Assembly (NCBI GenBank): GCA_963698645.1
Contig: CAVORP010000006.1
Span: 222,365 to 286,364, forward strand
Origin: Ovoidimarina sp963698645
GTDB taxonomy: Bacteria; Pseudomonadota; Alphaproteobacteria; Rhodobacterales; Rhodobacteraceae
Length of the DNA stretch: 64,000 bases
Reading direction: 5' to 3'
Below are positions 45,563 through 53,881 of the stretch, in pieces. The position numbers and the translations under genes are program-made. The number at the start of each line of letters is the position of its first letter. Position 1 is the first letter of the stretch. The notes under the pieces were generated by a model. It was not told where the DNA came from and did no database searches. It saw only the letters and a list, made by a program, of their open reading frames with translations.

Positions 45563-46295
45563 CGTCGCGATCCGCATGCGAGGTGTAGGGAAGCGTTTCG
45601 GCGACTTCGAGGCGCTTCGGAACGTCAACCTCGAGATCGAAGAGGGTGAACGAGTGGTTGTCTGCGGACCGTCGGGTTCGGGGAAGTCTACGCTCATCCG
45701 CTGCATTAACCGGCTCGAGGTGCATGACGAAGGGCTGATCGAGGTCGAGGGGGTCGAACTCACCGACGACGATGCGGCGATCCGTGAGGTCCGTCGCGAG
45801 GTCGGCATGGTGTTCCAGAACTTCAACCTCTTCGAGCATCTGACAGCGCTCGAAAACTGCGCCCTGCCCCGGATCAGAGTGCGAGGCACGCCCCGTGCCG
45901 AGGCCGAGGCACTCGCGCTGAAAGAACTCGGCCGGATGCGCATCGCAGAACAGGCGGAGAAATATCCCGACGAACTGTCCGGCGGACAAAAACAGCGCGT
46001 GGCGATCGCCCGGGCACTCTGCATGCAGCCCCGGATCATGCTGTTTGACGAGCCGACCTCTGCGCTCGACCCGGAGATGGTCGGCGAGGTTCTGGAAGCG
46101 ATGGTATCGCTCGCCGAAGCCGGTATGACGATGATCTGCGTGACCCACGAAATGGGCTTCGCTCGCCGGGTAGCAGACCGGATTGTTTTCATGTCGGAAG
46201 GCCGTATCGTCGAGGAAGGACCACCCGACAGCTTCTTCGATGCGCCTCGCGAGCCCGAGACGCGGCAATTCCTCGAACAGATTCTTGGGAACTGA
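45555..46295 (+). CDS. aapP: Aap-type amino-acid ABC transporter, ATPase
   Basis: A 246-residue ATPase of the polar amino-acid (PAAT/Aap) group: Walker A GPSGSGKSTLIRCINRLE, Q-loop VGMVFQNFNLFEHLTALEN, signature LSGGQKQRVAIARALCMQPR, Walker B IMLFDEPTSALDPEM and switch His VTHEMGFARRVADRIVFM. The GTG start at 45555 overlaps the permease 2 stop. It energises the uptake system of the operon. The frame is intact. Confidence 0.93.
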   Translation: MADVAIRMRGVGKRFGDFEALRNVNLEIEEGERVVVCGPSGSGKSTLIRCINRLEVHDEGLIEVEGVELTDDDAAIREVRREVGMVFQNFNLFEHLTALENCALPRIRVRGTPRAEAEALALKELGRMRIAEQAEKYPDELSGGQKQRVAIARALCMQPRIMLFDEPTSALDPEMVGEVLEAMVSLAEAGMTMICVTHEMGFARRVADRIVFMSEGRIVEEGPPDSFFDAPREPETRQFLEQILGN

Positions 46296-46298
46296 CCA

Positions 46299-47327
46299 AT
46301 GCGCAGCACACGAACCATCCACATAGTCAGCGCCCACGCGGGCGGAGAGGTCGGCGACGTGATTGTCGGCGGTGTTGCACCGCCGCCCGGTGACACGCTT
46401 TGGGAGCAAAGAAACGCCATCGCTCGCGACGGCAATTTGCGGAATTTCGTACTCAACGAGCCCCGGGGCGGTGTCTTCCGGCACGTCAACCTCCTCGTGC
46501 CGCCAAAGAACCCGGCCGCCGATATGGGATTCATCATCATGGAGCCCGCCGACACCCCGCCGATGTCGGGTTCGAACACGATCTGTGTGGCCACAGTTCT
46601 TCTCGAGACCGGCATTCTGCCGATGGAGGAACCCGAGACGCGGCTTCTTCTCGAAGCTCCCGGCGGGTTAGTGGAGGTCACCGCGCTTTGCCGGGATGGG
46701 GTCGTCGAGGCTGTCACCCTCACCAACATGCCGTCTTTCGCCCACCGCCTCGGCGCGAAGCTCGAGGTGCCGGGGCTTGGGGAACTGACGGTCGACACAG
46801 GTTTCGGCGGCGACAGTTTCGTGATGGTCGATGCAGACAGCCTTGGCCTTTCGCTTGACGCCGGCGCGGCGCGCGCTCTGGCCGAACTCGGCACCCGCAT
46901 CACCTCTGCCGCCGACGCCCACATCGGATTCGAACACCCCGAACTCGCCGATTGGACCCATTTCTCCTTCTGCCTTTTCGCGGGCCCGCTGGAGCGCCAG
47001 GGCGACAGGCTTCTCACGACCCATGCGGTCGCAATCCGCCCGGGCAAGATCGACCGCTCTCCAACGGGTACCGCCGTTTCTGCGCGCATGGCCGTTCTCG
47101 CCGCGAAGGGCGAGATGGAGGCAAACGATGTGCTTGTCGCCCGCTCCATCATCGGCTCGGAATTCATTGGAAGAATCCGCGACAGCGTCACGATTGGTGG
47201 CCTCGACGCGATCATACCGACTGTCACCGGGCGTGCCTGGATCACTGGCACGCATCAACTTCTTCTCGACCCCACCGATCCCTGGCCTGAAGGATACCGG
47301 GTCGGCGATACGTGGCCGGGTGCCTGA
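46299..47327 (+). CDS. Proline racemase-superfamily enzyme (probable trans-3-hydroxyproline dehydratase-like)
   Basis: A 342-residue protein of the proline racemase/hydroxyproline epimerase/dehydratase superfamily. Family blocks are THIVSAHAGGEVGDVIVGGV-like N-terminus, PKNPAADMGFIIMEP, FVMVDADSLGL and GRAWITGTHQLLLDP. The first catalytic position is Ser in PPMSGSNTICVATVLLETG, where racemases have Cys. The second is Thr in DRSPTGTAVSARM, where racemases and epimerases have Cys. Human trans-3-hydroxyproline dehydratase uses Cys/Thr, so dehydratase is the better guess, but a Ser/Thr pair is not one I can assign. It follows the transporter ATPase by three bases, so its substrate is probably what the transporter imports. 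Confidence 0.72.
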   Translation: MRSTRTIHIVSAHAGGEVGDVIVGGVAPPPGDTLWEQRNAIARDGNLRNFVLNEPRGGVFRHVNLLVPPKNPAADMGFIIMEPADTPPMSGSNTICVATVLLETGILPMEEPETRLLLEAPGGLVEVTALCRDGVVEAVTLTNMPSFAHRLGAKLEVPGLGELTVDTGFGGDSFVMVDADSLGLSLDAGAARALAELGTRITSAADAHIGFEHPELADWTHFSFCLFAGPLERQGDRLLTTHAVAIRPGKIDRSPTGTAVSARMAVLAAKGEMEANDVLVARSIIGSEFIGRIRDSVTIGGLDAIIPTVTGRAWITGTHQLLLDPTDPWPEGYRVGDTWPGA

Positions 47328-47378
47328 CCGACTGGGAATAGTGAGAGCACGGAGCTCGAAGAGGTCATGATCGGACCC

Positions 47379-47407
47379 GATGCGAAGGTCGTCCGGGCCT
47401 TCGCATC
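47379..47407. terminator. Hairpin downstream of the aap operon
   Basis: GATGCGAAGG and CCTTCGCATC form a perfect 10-bp stem with a nine-base loop, 51 bases beyond the proline-racemase-family stop. No T run follows, so it may be a Rho-dependent or processing hairpin rather than a classical terminator. Confidence 0.5.
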
Positions 47408-47866
47408 GCACGCCGGTCCGCTATCTCCCATGCTCATGTCCATAATTGAGGCATTGCAGGACTGATTGAAGGTCGGCTTTATCATGCTTCGAAGATGAGC
47501 GAGTTCCGTTCGTTTCGCCCCGTCGTGCGACCCCTGACCATAGCCGCGACTGCGTCCGCGCATCCAGTTGAAGGTGACATCTCGTCGAAGCCTCAGATGA
47601 CAGCTTGAAGCGCATAGCGAATGCGGGCTCTTCGCAGTTCCCGCGCAGGCATTTTCAATTTGCGCCGGTTTGCCAAGATTCTAGCTGGGAAATTCTGCGG
47701 CCCGTTATCTCGGAACGTGGCTATTTCCAAGAATAGAAGGTAATCCTGTCGGACGTTCAAAACTCTTCGCTGCAAGTGGCAGACCTAGCTGTCTAATCTG
47801 ATAGAGCCAAGGTATGGTCTGACAGTGCCTAGTTAGGGGCTCATACGAGATTGCGGGCAAAGAAGA
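47408..47866. other. Non-coding stretch between the aap operon and the COG2187 gene
   Basis: About 460 bases with no recognisable gene on either strand, mixed base composition and several A/T runs. The part near 47800-47866 should hold the promoter of the downstream gene, but I see no clear -35/-10 pair. Confidence 0.45.
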
Positions 47867-48901
47867 TTGAATTGCACAGATAGCATTTCGACCGAGACCA
47901 AGGTCGCCTACCTGTCTGATCCCGCGGTTTACCCCCAGTCGCCGGAGCGCGTCGACGTCGTCGAAACCCACATGTCGTGGGTCTTTCTGGCAGGCGACGT
48001 CGTCTACAAGCTCAAGAAGCCGGTTCGCTATGACTTTCTGGACTTCAGTACCCTCGAAAACCGAAAGGAAGCCGTCTCAAGCGAGATACGCCTGAACAGG
48101 CGACTTGCGGCGGATGTGTACCTTCGAGCCCAAGCGCTCCGGAGAACGGTGGGTGGTAATCTGACGCTGGGGGCTGATGGTGAAATCGTCGACTGGCTTG
48201 TCGTCATGAAGAGGCTGCCCGAGGCTCGCAGTCTCGCAGCGGCCATCTCGGCCGGATCACTGACGCGAAGCGACTTCTCGAAAATCGAAACTCTACTTTG
48301 CGACTTCTACGCCTCACGACCCCCCGAAAACGTATCCCCAGACGATTATGTCGGGAAGTTCAACGAGGAGATTCAGCGGACCATTGCGGTTTTGAGCGAC
48401 CCCACGCTTCGATTTCAAGATCCCAACCTTGAGGAAGCAATTTCGGGATTCATCGCGAATTTCGACAAGGTCAAGATCGAGTTGGCTCAGCGGGCGAAGC
48501 AAGGCCAGATCGTAGACGGTCACGGAGATCTACACCCTCAGCACATCTTCCTGACTGATCCACCCGTGATCATCGATTGCCTGGAGTTCAACAGGCGCTT
48601 TCGCCTCGTTGACCCATTCGATGAAGCGGCATTCCTGAGCATGGAGTGTGCCCGCCTCGGATCGAGCTGGGTGTTTTCAAGCCTTGTGAACAGGCTGGCG
48701 AAGGTATTGAGCCCGAAGCCAAGCCCGCAGCTCCTGGCTTTCTACTGGCGCTACCGTGCCTTGCTGCGGGCGCGCCTTTCGCTGCTGCATATCGTCCACC
48801 AGCCAACCCGAACGCCCGAAAGATGGCGTCCCTTGGCTCAAAGCTACGTTGCCCTCGCCGCGGAACGCGAAGTCAGGACCCGGATGCCGGCAAGTCAATG
48901 A
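47867..48901 (+). CDS. COG2187-type aminoglycoside-phosphotransferase-fold protein
   Basis: A 344-residue protein with a kinase-like (APH) fold. The N-terminal HMSWVFLAGDVVYKLKKPVR, YDFLDFSTLENRKEAVSSEI corresponds to the nucleotide-binding lobe. The Brenner-type motif DGHGDLHPQHIFL and metal Asp in VIIDCLEFNRRFRLVDPFDE are intact. Many COG2187 proteins continue into a second P-loop kinase domain (COG0645); that half is absent here. In related bacteria this gene lies in microaerobic/redox stress islands with a second PRPP synthetase, matching the next gene. No ATG near the N-terminus; TTG 47867 is used. It ends 29 bases inside the convergent prs gene. Confidence 0.78.
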   Translation: MNCTDSISTETKVAYLSDPAVYPQSPERVDVVETHMSWVFLAGDVVYKLKKPVRYDFLDFSTLENRKEAVSSEIRLNRRLAADVYLRAQALRRTVGGNLTLGADGEIVDWLVVMKRLPEARSLAAAISAGSLTRSDFSKIETLLCDFYASRPPENVSPDDYVGKFNEEIQRTIAVLSDPTLRFQDPNLEEAISGFIANFDKVKIELAQRAKQGQIVDGHGDLHPQHIFLTDPPVIIDCLEFNRRFRLVDPFDEAAFLSMECARLGSSWVFSSLVNRLAKVLSPKPSPQLLAFYWRYRALLRARLSLLHIVHQPTRTPERWRPLAQSYVALAAEREVRTRMPASQ

Positions 48902-49853
48902 CCAACTCGTCTCGATGAAGACGCCGTATTGCCTCGGCGAACAGAGGCGCAGCACTGACGCACCTTACTCTTGCTGCCTGTTCCGAGGATAACCTGAAAT
49001 GCGGTACGGTATCGGTCGTAATCCAGCCGGAAACGCTCGTATCCACCAGTGCGCGTTCAGCGCCACCAGTGAAAAGCCCGTGTGCAGCGAGGGCCCAGAC
49101 GTCCTGCGCCCCTGCCTCGAGGAGAGAATTTGCCGCGCGTACCATGGTTCCTCCGGAGGCGATCATATCGTCGATGATCAAGACACGCGCATCCCTTACA
49201 TCCCCCGCCACCAGGCTGCCACTTACGACACCGGCACTGCGGCGCTTGTCAATGAACGCGAACCCGATCGAGCGCCCAACGTGCCGCTCGAGGGCTTCGC
49301 GAAAGAGCTGCGCTCTCTTCACGCCCCCCGGATCAGGCGAGGCCACACAGGCCGGTTGGTCGGAAACGAGTTGAGCAGCGCTGTCGAGCAGGACGCCGCG
49401 GGTATCCAACGCAATCGCCTCGCATCGGAAGGCGTTCTGGAATGCCGCGAGGTTGTGAACCTCCATCGAGACGACGCGGTCCGTCCCCATAGCCTCGAAC
49501 AATTCTGCGACATACCGGGCGGTCAACGGATCGCGTGGCTTGGTCTGCCTGTCTTTGCGGCCATAGGCCAAGTAGGGAACGATGGCGGTGACGCGCGCCG
49601 CCCCGTTCGTCCTGAGGGCCCCGATGAAGAACAGCATCCGGCAGAGCTTGTCGTTTGGACTATCGCGCGGACCGCCATGCAGGCTTTGGATCAAGAAGAC
49701 ATCTGCTCCACGCACGTCTTCAAGCGGTCGGGTCTTGTGCTCCCCGTCCTCGAAAACTCGTTCCTCCAATTCCGCCAGAGGCTGGCCAATCTCACTTGCG
49801 ATTGCTTCACCGAGAGCCTGAGACGCCGGGAGCGCAAAAAGCATCATCTTCAT
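48873..49853 (-). CDS. prs: Ribose-phosphate pyrophosphokinase (PRPP synthetase), divergent paralogue
   Basis: A 326-residue PRPP synthetase-family protein: PRPP loop VLIIDDMIASGGTMVRA, catalytic flexible-loop region FAFIDKRRSAGVVSGS, and GRKDRQTKPRDPLTARYVAE with the ATP/ribose-5-P contact residues. It makes PRPP from ribose 5-phosphate and ATP. It differs from housekeeping Prs (no SGN/ARIPC start; begins KMMLFALPASQALGEAIASE), so it is probably a second copy. Start ATG 49853; a longer frame upstream lacks homology. Its PRPP could feed the prenyltransferase at 50606. Confidence 0.85.
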   Translation of the reverse strand: MKMMLFALPASQALGEAIASEIGQPLAELEERVFEDGEHKTRPLEDVRGADVFLIQSLHGGPRDSPNDKLCRMLFFIGALRTNGAARVTAIVPYLAYGRKDRQTKPRDPLTARYVAELFEAMGTDRVVSMEVHNLAAFQNAFRCEAIALDTRGVLLDSAAQLVSDQPACVASPDPGGVKRAQLFREALERHVGRSIGFAFIDKRRSAGVVSGSLVAGDVRDARVLIIDDMIASGGTMVRAANSLLEAGAQDVWALAAHGLFTGGAERALVDTSVSGWITTDTVPHFRLSSEQAARVRCVSAAPLFAEAIRRLHRDELVIDLPASGS

Positions 49854-50605
49854 GGGCGGTTCTCCAAGGTTAGGCACAGAACCAGCATTCGCCCGCACGT
49901 TGCCGGTCTTCGTTGCACGCTGGGCTGCTGACGGGTGTCTATCAGCAAAGGCTATCCTCCGTGGCTTCAATCAATTCGAGCGTTTGCCCGTTTTGGCGAT
50001 AACCGGTCGAGAAGTCCCCGAAGACCCAATTCAACGAGGCGGCTTCGATGACCGGGCCCATATCCGGGAGTTCCGCGGTTGCCCGGCTTCGACGCTACTG
50101 GCTTGAAAGCATCATGTCGAATATGAACCCGCGCTCGGCGAATGGCTTGCCGACTTTCCATTTCTACCCGAAGCAGACGACGTAGATGGCACAAGATACC
50201 GTAATCGCAGAAGTTCATGGAAGGCGTTGACGCAAGTCACAAGCCGGCTCTGTCAGAGGAATCTGACTTGAGACGATGCAGGGCGCCGGACCGCGACCGA
50301 AGACGACCGATCGAAGCCCATCTGGCAACTTACAGGCGTCACCCGAGATCATCCTTTTGGCAGTGAGAGTGAGGAGATCGGTGGTCGCGGCATTCAGGAT
50401 CGGAACGACCGAGAAGCCCCACGGCGGGCCCGGCATTTACCCGGGTCCTACACGGGCAGGCCAATATGCGATAGAACCACGGAGCCATGACGACGAGGCC
50501 GCCTTGGAACAACAGCCGATTTCACGGGAAAGCGGGCAGCGGTCCGCGAGGGGGAAGCTGCCCTGCGGACAACACCTCGTTCCGGTAGAACCGGGGCGAA
50601 GGCTC
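49854..50605. other. Stretch between prs and ubiA, mostly without a gene
   Basis: About 750 bases with no intact gene. It contains a short receiver-like remnant (listed separately) and a GC-rich part directly before ubiA. The frame of ubiA is open back to 50276 but that part is unlike any prenyltransferase or the HAD domain that precedes some relatives. Confidence 0.45.
49960..50106 (+). pseudogene. Possible remnant of a response-regulator receiver domain
   Basis: The frame reads FNQFERLPVLAITGREVPED followed by PIQRGGFDDRAHIREF and a stop. LPVLAITGREVPED and AGFDD resemble the beta4 Thr and following helix of receiver domains. The phosphoacceptor Asp half is absent. Weak, based on about 40 residues. 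Confidence 0.25.
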
Positions 50606-51466
50606 TTGACGTATCTCCGTGCCATGCGCCCGCACCAGTGGGTAAAGAATACGCTGGTGTTTCTCCCCGCGCTCCTGGCGAACGATCTGGGGCCCGCGAC
50701 TTTATTTCCGAACATTTCGGCGTTTGTCGCCTTTTGCCTGCTGGCATCCGGTGTGTACGTCTTCAACGATCTTATGGACATCGAGACAGACAGGGCGCAT
50801 CCGCGTAAGTGTCAGAGACCCTTTGCCGCTGGGGACATCCCAATTCAGTATGGTTACCGGATGGCCCCCGCGCTGTTTTTGACCGGTCTGGCGCTGGCGG
50901 CGTCGCTGGGGCCCGCCACGCTCATGACTGCCATTGCCTATGTCGGACTGACGACAGCTTATTCGCTTTGGCTGAAGCACGCCTTCCTCGTCGATATCTT
51001 TACGCTGTCCGGGCTTTATGCCCTAGAAGTCGCGGCTGGCGCGGCGGCAACGGACAGATCGCTGTCATGGTGGTTGCTGGCCTTCTGTATCGCGTTCTTC
51101 TTCTCGCTCGCGTCGGTGAAGCGGCTGGTCGAACTCTCGGGTGCCTCGGCAGAAGCGCGACCCGCCGGATCGGGCCATGGGTATATCGGCGGGAACCGGG
51201 CACTGGTCGAAGGGCTGGCGATAGGTGCCGGCGGAACCGCGATCCTCGTTCTGATCTTCTATTTGCTTTTTGTTCCGTCCGTAGCGCTCTTCGCAACGCT
51301 GCAGGCAAAGTGGACGGTTTGCCTTGTGCTCGCGGGCTGGCTCGGGCGCATCATCCTGGCGGCACGACGCGGCACGTTTCAGGACGATCCGATCTTGTTC
51401 ACTGTCACTGATTGGGTCAGTTGGGTATGCTTCGCCGCGATCGTCCTAATGGCATTTCTCGGGTGA
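50606..51466 (+). CDS. UbiA-family prenyltransferase, decaprenyl-phosphate phosphoribosyltransferase-like
   Basis: About 286 residues with eight hydrophobic segments. The start of the core, LRAMRPHQWVKNTLVFLPAL, and the first Asp motif YVFNDLMDIETDRAHPRK with QRPFAAGDIP are those of DPPR synthase (Rv3806c-type), which joins PRPP and polyprenyl phosphate. The second motif is TAYSLWLKHAFLVDIFTLSG. Start is uncertain: TTG 50606 keeps LLTYLRAMRP, while ATG 50624 would cut the first helix. Its stop overlaps gtrA (GTGA). A PRPP synthetase gene lies 750 bases away. The exact acceptor is inferred. Confidence 0.78.
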   Translation: MTYLRAMRPHQWVKNTLVFLPALLANDLGPATLFPNISAFVAFCLLASGVYVFNDLMDIETDRAHPRKCQRPFAAGDIPIQYGYRMAPALFLTGLALAASLGPATLMTAIAYVGLTTAYSLWLKHAFLVDIFTLSGLYALEVAAGAAATDRSLSWWLLAFCIAFFFSLASVKRLVELSGASAEARPAGSGHGYIGGNRALVEGLAIGAGGTAILVLIFYLLFVPSVALFATLQAKWTVCLVLAGWLGRIILAARRGTFQDDPILFTVTDWVSWVCFAAIVLMAFLG

Positions 51467-51888
51467 GTGATCTGACCAAATTCGCGCTTGTCGCACGATA
51501 TGCCGCTTTCGCCGCCCTCGCGACACTGACCAACCTTGCCATGCAGAGAGCGCTTTTGCCGGATGACCCCGATGGGCAGGCTTTCGCAATCGCCGTCGGG
51601 GCGGGCACCGTTGCCGGGTTGATTGTGAAATACGTGCTCGACAAGCGCTGGATCTTTTTTGATGCAGCAGGCGGTGTCCATGCCCACGGCCGGAAGTTCC
51701 CCCTCTATACCCTGACGGGTGTCGTGACGACGGCGTTCTTCTGGGGGACCGAAACGGCATTCTGGGTCATCTGGGACACGACCGTCATGCGTGAACTGGG
51801 GGCCATCCTCGGCCTGACTTTGGGGTATGTTCTCAAGTATCAGCTCGACAAACGGTTCGTGTTTGGCCGCACCCCCGGCGATGACTGA
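51463..51888 (+). CDS. GtrA-like family membrane protein (putative lipid-linked sugar flippase)
   Basis: A 141-residue protein with four hydrophobic helices (LVARYAAFAALATLTNLAMQ, AFAIAVGAGTVAGLIVKYVL, LTGVVTTAFFWGTETAFWVI, LGAILGLTLGYVLKYQLDKR) and the family marks KYVLDKRWIFF and YQLDKRFVF. GtrA proteins are linked to translocation of polyprenyl-phosphate sugars; Rv3789 is tied to decaprenyl-phosphoarabinose in mycobacteria. The GTG start overlaps the ubiA stop by four bases, so the two are made together. Confidence 0.85.
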   Translation: MSDLTKFALVARYAAFAALATLTNLAMQRALLPDDPDGQAFAIAVGAGTVAGLIVKYVLDKRWIFFDAAGGVHAHGRKFPLYTLTGVVTTAFFWGTETAFWVIWDTTVMRELGAILGLTLGYVLKYQLDKRFVFGRTPGDD

Positions 51889-51983
51889 GCCCTTCTTGGC
51901 GGTTTCCTGCCGACCCGCCAATCTGTCGGTATCGCGCCGAACCTTATCAAAGTAACGTCCCGCGTCTGTGACGGAGGGATCTC

Positions 51984-52874
51984 ATGAAGAAAGTGCTGCT
52001 TGCGGTCTGCGCAATTGGAATCTTGACGAGCATGCAGCAGGTGAGCCCCGCGCTGGCGTCGGGCGCCACGTCCAAGCCCACGCGCTGTGCGCTTGACAAG
52101 ATCACGACGCTTCCTGCGCGGTCAGCCGGCTCGCGTCCCGGGAGCGGCTTCGTACAGGACGTGCGGCACCTCTCCGGCGCGGTACGCGATGCGGCCGTGA
52201 CGGAACAGGTGATGGCCGGCAATGTGCCCGATTTTCTCAGAACGCTCGTTCCGGTGACGCTGAGTGGAACGCGTCCCGAGGGACAGCGTATCGATGTCGA
52301 AATCTGCGTGACCCCGGATTACCTAGCGGTGGGCAACAACGCCGACTTCGTGCGTGTTCCCGTTGGTTTGCCCGCCGCGGCCAGTATCGCCACGGATCTT
52401 GGCTTCATGTTGCCGACCACGAAGATGGTCGATGCCATCTATGCTCAGGCCGATGTCCACCTGCCTCCCGCACCGATGCCGCCTACGGCGCAGATGGCCT
52501 CCACAGACTACTTCTGGCGCCATCAGGCAACGGTCGAAGAACAGCGTGTACGCGCCGGGCAGGTCGCCACGGCGCTGAGTGCTGGGCAGAAGAAGGACAT
52601 TGTTCTCTCGAACCGGCTCCGCTCCAAGGCGGGCCGGGTGGCGATCTATGGCTGGCACCGGCCGAACGGACAGCCGATCCAGCCGCTGAGCACCGTCCAC
52701 GGCGCGTACTATGCCGACTACAGCCACGGCTTGAGGCTGGTCAGCAGCACGGCTTTCGTGAACGGAACGCCCTACCCGCTTGCCGAAATCCTTGAGGATC
52801 CGCAGCTTTCACAGATCGTCAGCGGCGAGGGACCGATTCCGAATTCCGCAGGCCTGCTCGTGTCTCTCCGCTAG
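51984..52874 (+). CDS. Secreted protein of unknown function
   Basis: A 296-residue protein with a signal peptide (MKKVLLAVCAIGILTSMQQV, cleaved near SPALA|SG). The mature part contains PVTLSGTRPEGQRIDVEICV and a C-terminal block GWHRPNGQPIQPLSTVHGAY followed by YADYSHGLRLVSSTAFVNGT. The His, Asp and Arg in HG-x4-DYSHGLR look like a conserved active site, which is my inference. I cannot name the family. It lies 95 bases after gtrA on the same strand and faces the FGE-like gene, so it probably belongs to the same process. Confidence 0.7.
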   Translation: MKKVLLAVCAIGILTSMQQVSPALASGATSKPTRCALDKITTLPARSAGSRPGSGFVQDVRHLSGAVRDAAVTEQVMAGNVPDFLRTLVPVTLSGTRPEGQRIDVEICVTPDYLAVGNNADFVRVPVGLPAAASIATDLGFMLPTTKMVDAIYAQADVHLPPAPMPPTAQMASTDYFWRHQATVEEQRVRAGQVATALSAGQKKDIVLSNRLRSKAGRVAIYGWHRPNGQPIQPLSTVHGAYYADYSHGLRLVSSTAFVNGTPYPLAEILEDPQLSQIVSGEGPIPNSAGLLVSLR

Positions 52875-52897
52875 GCTCCTCCCTGACGCTGCTCGGA

Positions 52898-53881
52898 TCA
52901 GTCGAGTGATTTGCAGCATCGAAAGCCAAGGTGATAGTTCGAGTGGCTATTGGCGGCCAGCACACGGCTGCCATGCCAGAATGGTGCGCGCCAGCGGCAC
53001 CAGTCCTCGTGAGCGCGATAGCGGTCGAAAATGAACCAGCTTCCCTTCATCTCGGTGACGCCGAGTGAGGTGCTTCCCCGGCTTGCCATCTGGTCGGGCT
53101 GGAGAGGCAGATTCATGTGTTCGGCGGCGTTGCCGTGTAGGTCATAGACGCCGAGCGTGCTGCGGCAGTTCGGGAATGCACCCGTTGGATAGGTATTCGA
53201 ACCGCAACGGCTCCATCCGCCACCGTCGCAGCCGGGACTCTTCTGGCTGGCCGCCGCACAGATGCCGCGTTGATACTCTGGGCCATAGCTCCAGCTTTTG
53301 GTCGGGGCATATTTGCGATTATGCTCTTTCGCGGCTCCTGACACCGACCCCGCCCCGATCCCGAAGCGGTAGTCGGGGGACTCGAGCGCGCCTGCGCAGG
53401 CCCCTTCCCATTCATGCGCGTCGCAGATCCGTTTACCCATGGCGGCACAGATCTGCGCGGCCTCGACGGCCCGCACCCAGACAACCGGGTAGGTACAGGG
53501 GATGTTCGGGAACTCGAACTGGTCGATACAGGCCTTCGCGTTCTCCATCCGCTCGCTCCGCGGATCATAGAGCGGCGCCATGTATTTCGCGCCGCAGATC
53601 CGTTCGAACTGCCGATTGGCATAATCCGTGCCTCCACCAGGCGCGCGCGCCCGGCATTCTGCCATGCTCATCGGGTGCCGTGCGACCGCCGGATTGCCCT
53701 GCCCGACAAAGCCGGAGCGGGCAAAGATCGACCTGATCGCATTCACTTGCGAGGTTGTCAGATCATGCGCGCGCGTCAATTGCTCAAAGAGCAGCGCGTT
53801 CTGCTGCTCGAACGCAGACTGGCCGAAACCCGCGACCGGGAGCGCGAGAAACGCAAGGAAGACGAGTACGAAACGTATCAT
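52898..53881 (-). CDS. Secreted formylglycine-generating-enzyme-like (SUMF/FGE fold) protein
   Basis: A 327-residue protein with a signal peptide (MIRFVLVFLAFLALPVAGFG). FGE-sulfatase-domain features are CIDQFEFPNIPCTYPVVWVR, AAQICAAMGKRICDAHEWEG, GVYDLHGNAAEHMNLP (the G-N-V-x-E-W block in altered form) and the C-terminal SNYHLGFRCCKSLD. Many extra Cys suggest disulfides. Being exported, it is unlikely to modify the cytoplasmic choline-sulfatase, and may bind or modify a surface glycan or peptide instead. Its ATG overlaps the upstream gene stop by four bases. Confidence 0.75.
   Translation of the reverse strand: MIRFVLVFLAFLALPVAGFGQSAFEQQNALLFEQLTRAHDLTTSQVNAIRSIFARSGFVGQGNPAVARHPMSMAECRARAPGGGTDYANRQFERICGAKYMAPLYDPRSERMENAKACIDQFEFPNIPCTYPVVWVRAVEAAQICAAMGKRICDAHEWEGACAGALESPDYRFGIGAGSVSGAAKEHNRKYAPTKSWSYGPEYQRGICAAASQKSPGCDGGGWSRCGSNTYPTGAFPNCRSTLGVYDLHGNAAEHMNLPLQPDQMASRGSTSLGVTEMKGSWFIFDRYRAHEDWCRWRAPFWHGSRVLAANSHSNYHLGFRCCKSLD

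Noticed and set aside
45548..47251. A 567-codon minus-strand frame opposite the transporter ATPase and racemase-family gene
   Set aside because: Both plus-strand genes have full motif sets and good spacing; the minus frame is Ser/Arg-rich without domains.
49999..50218. Short minus-strand frame upstream of ubiA as a small gene
   Set aside because: No homology, no ribosome site and basic low-information composition; a decayed plus-strand receiver fits the same DNA slightly better.
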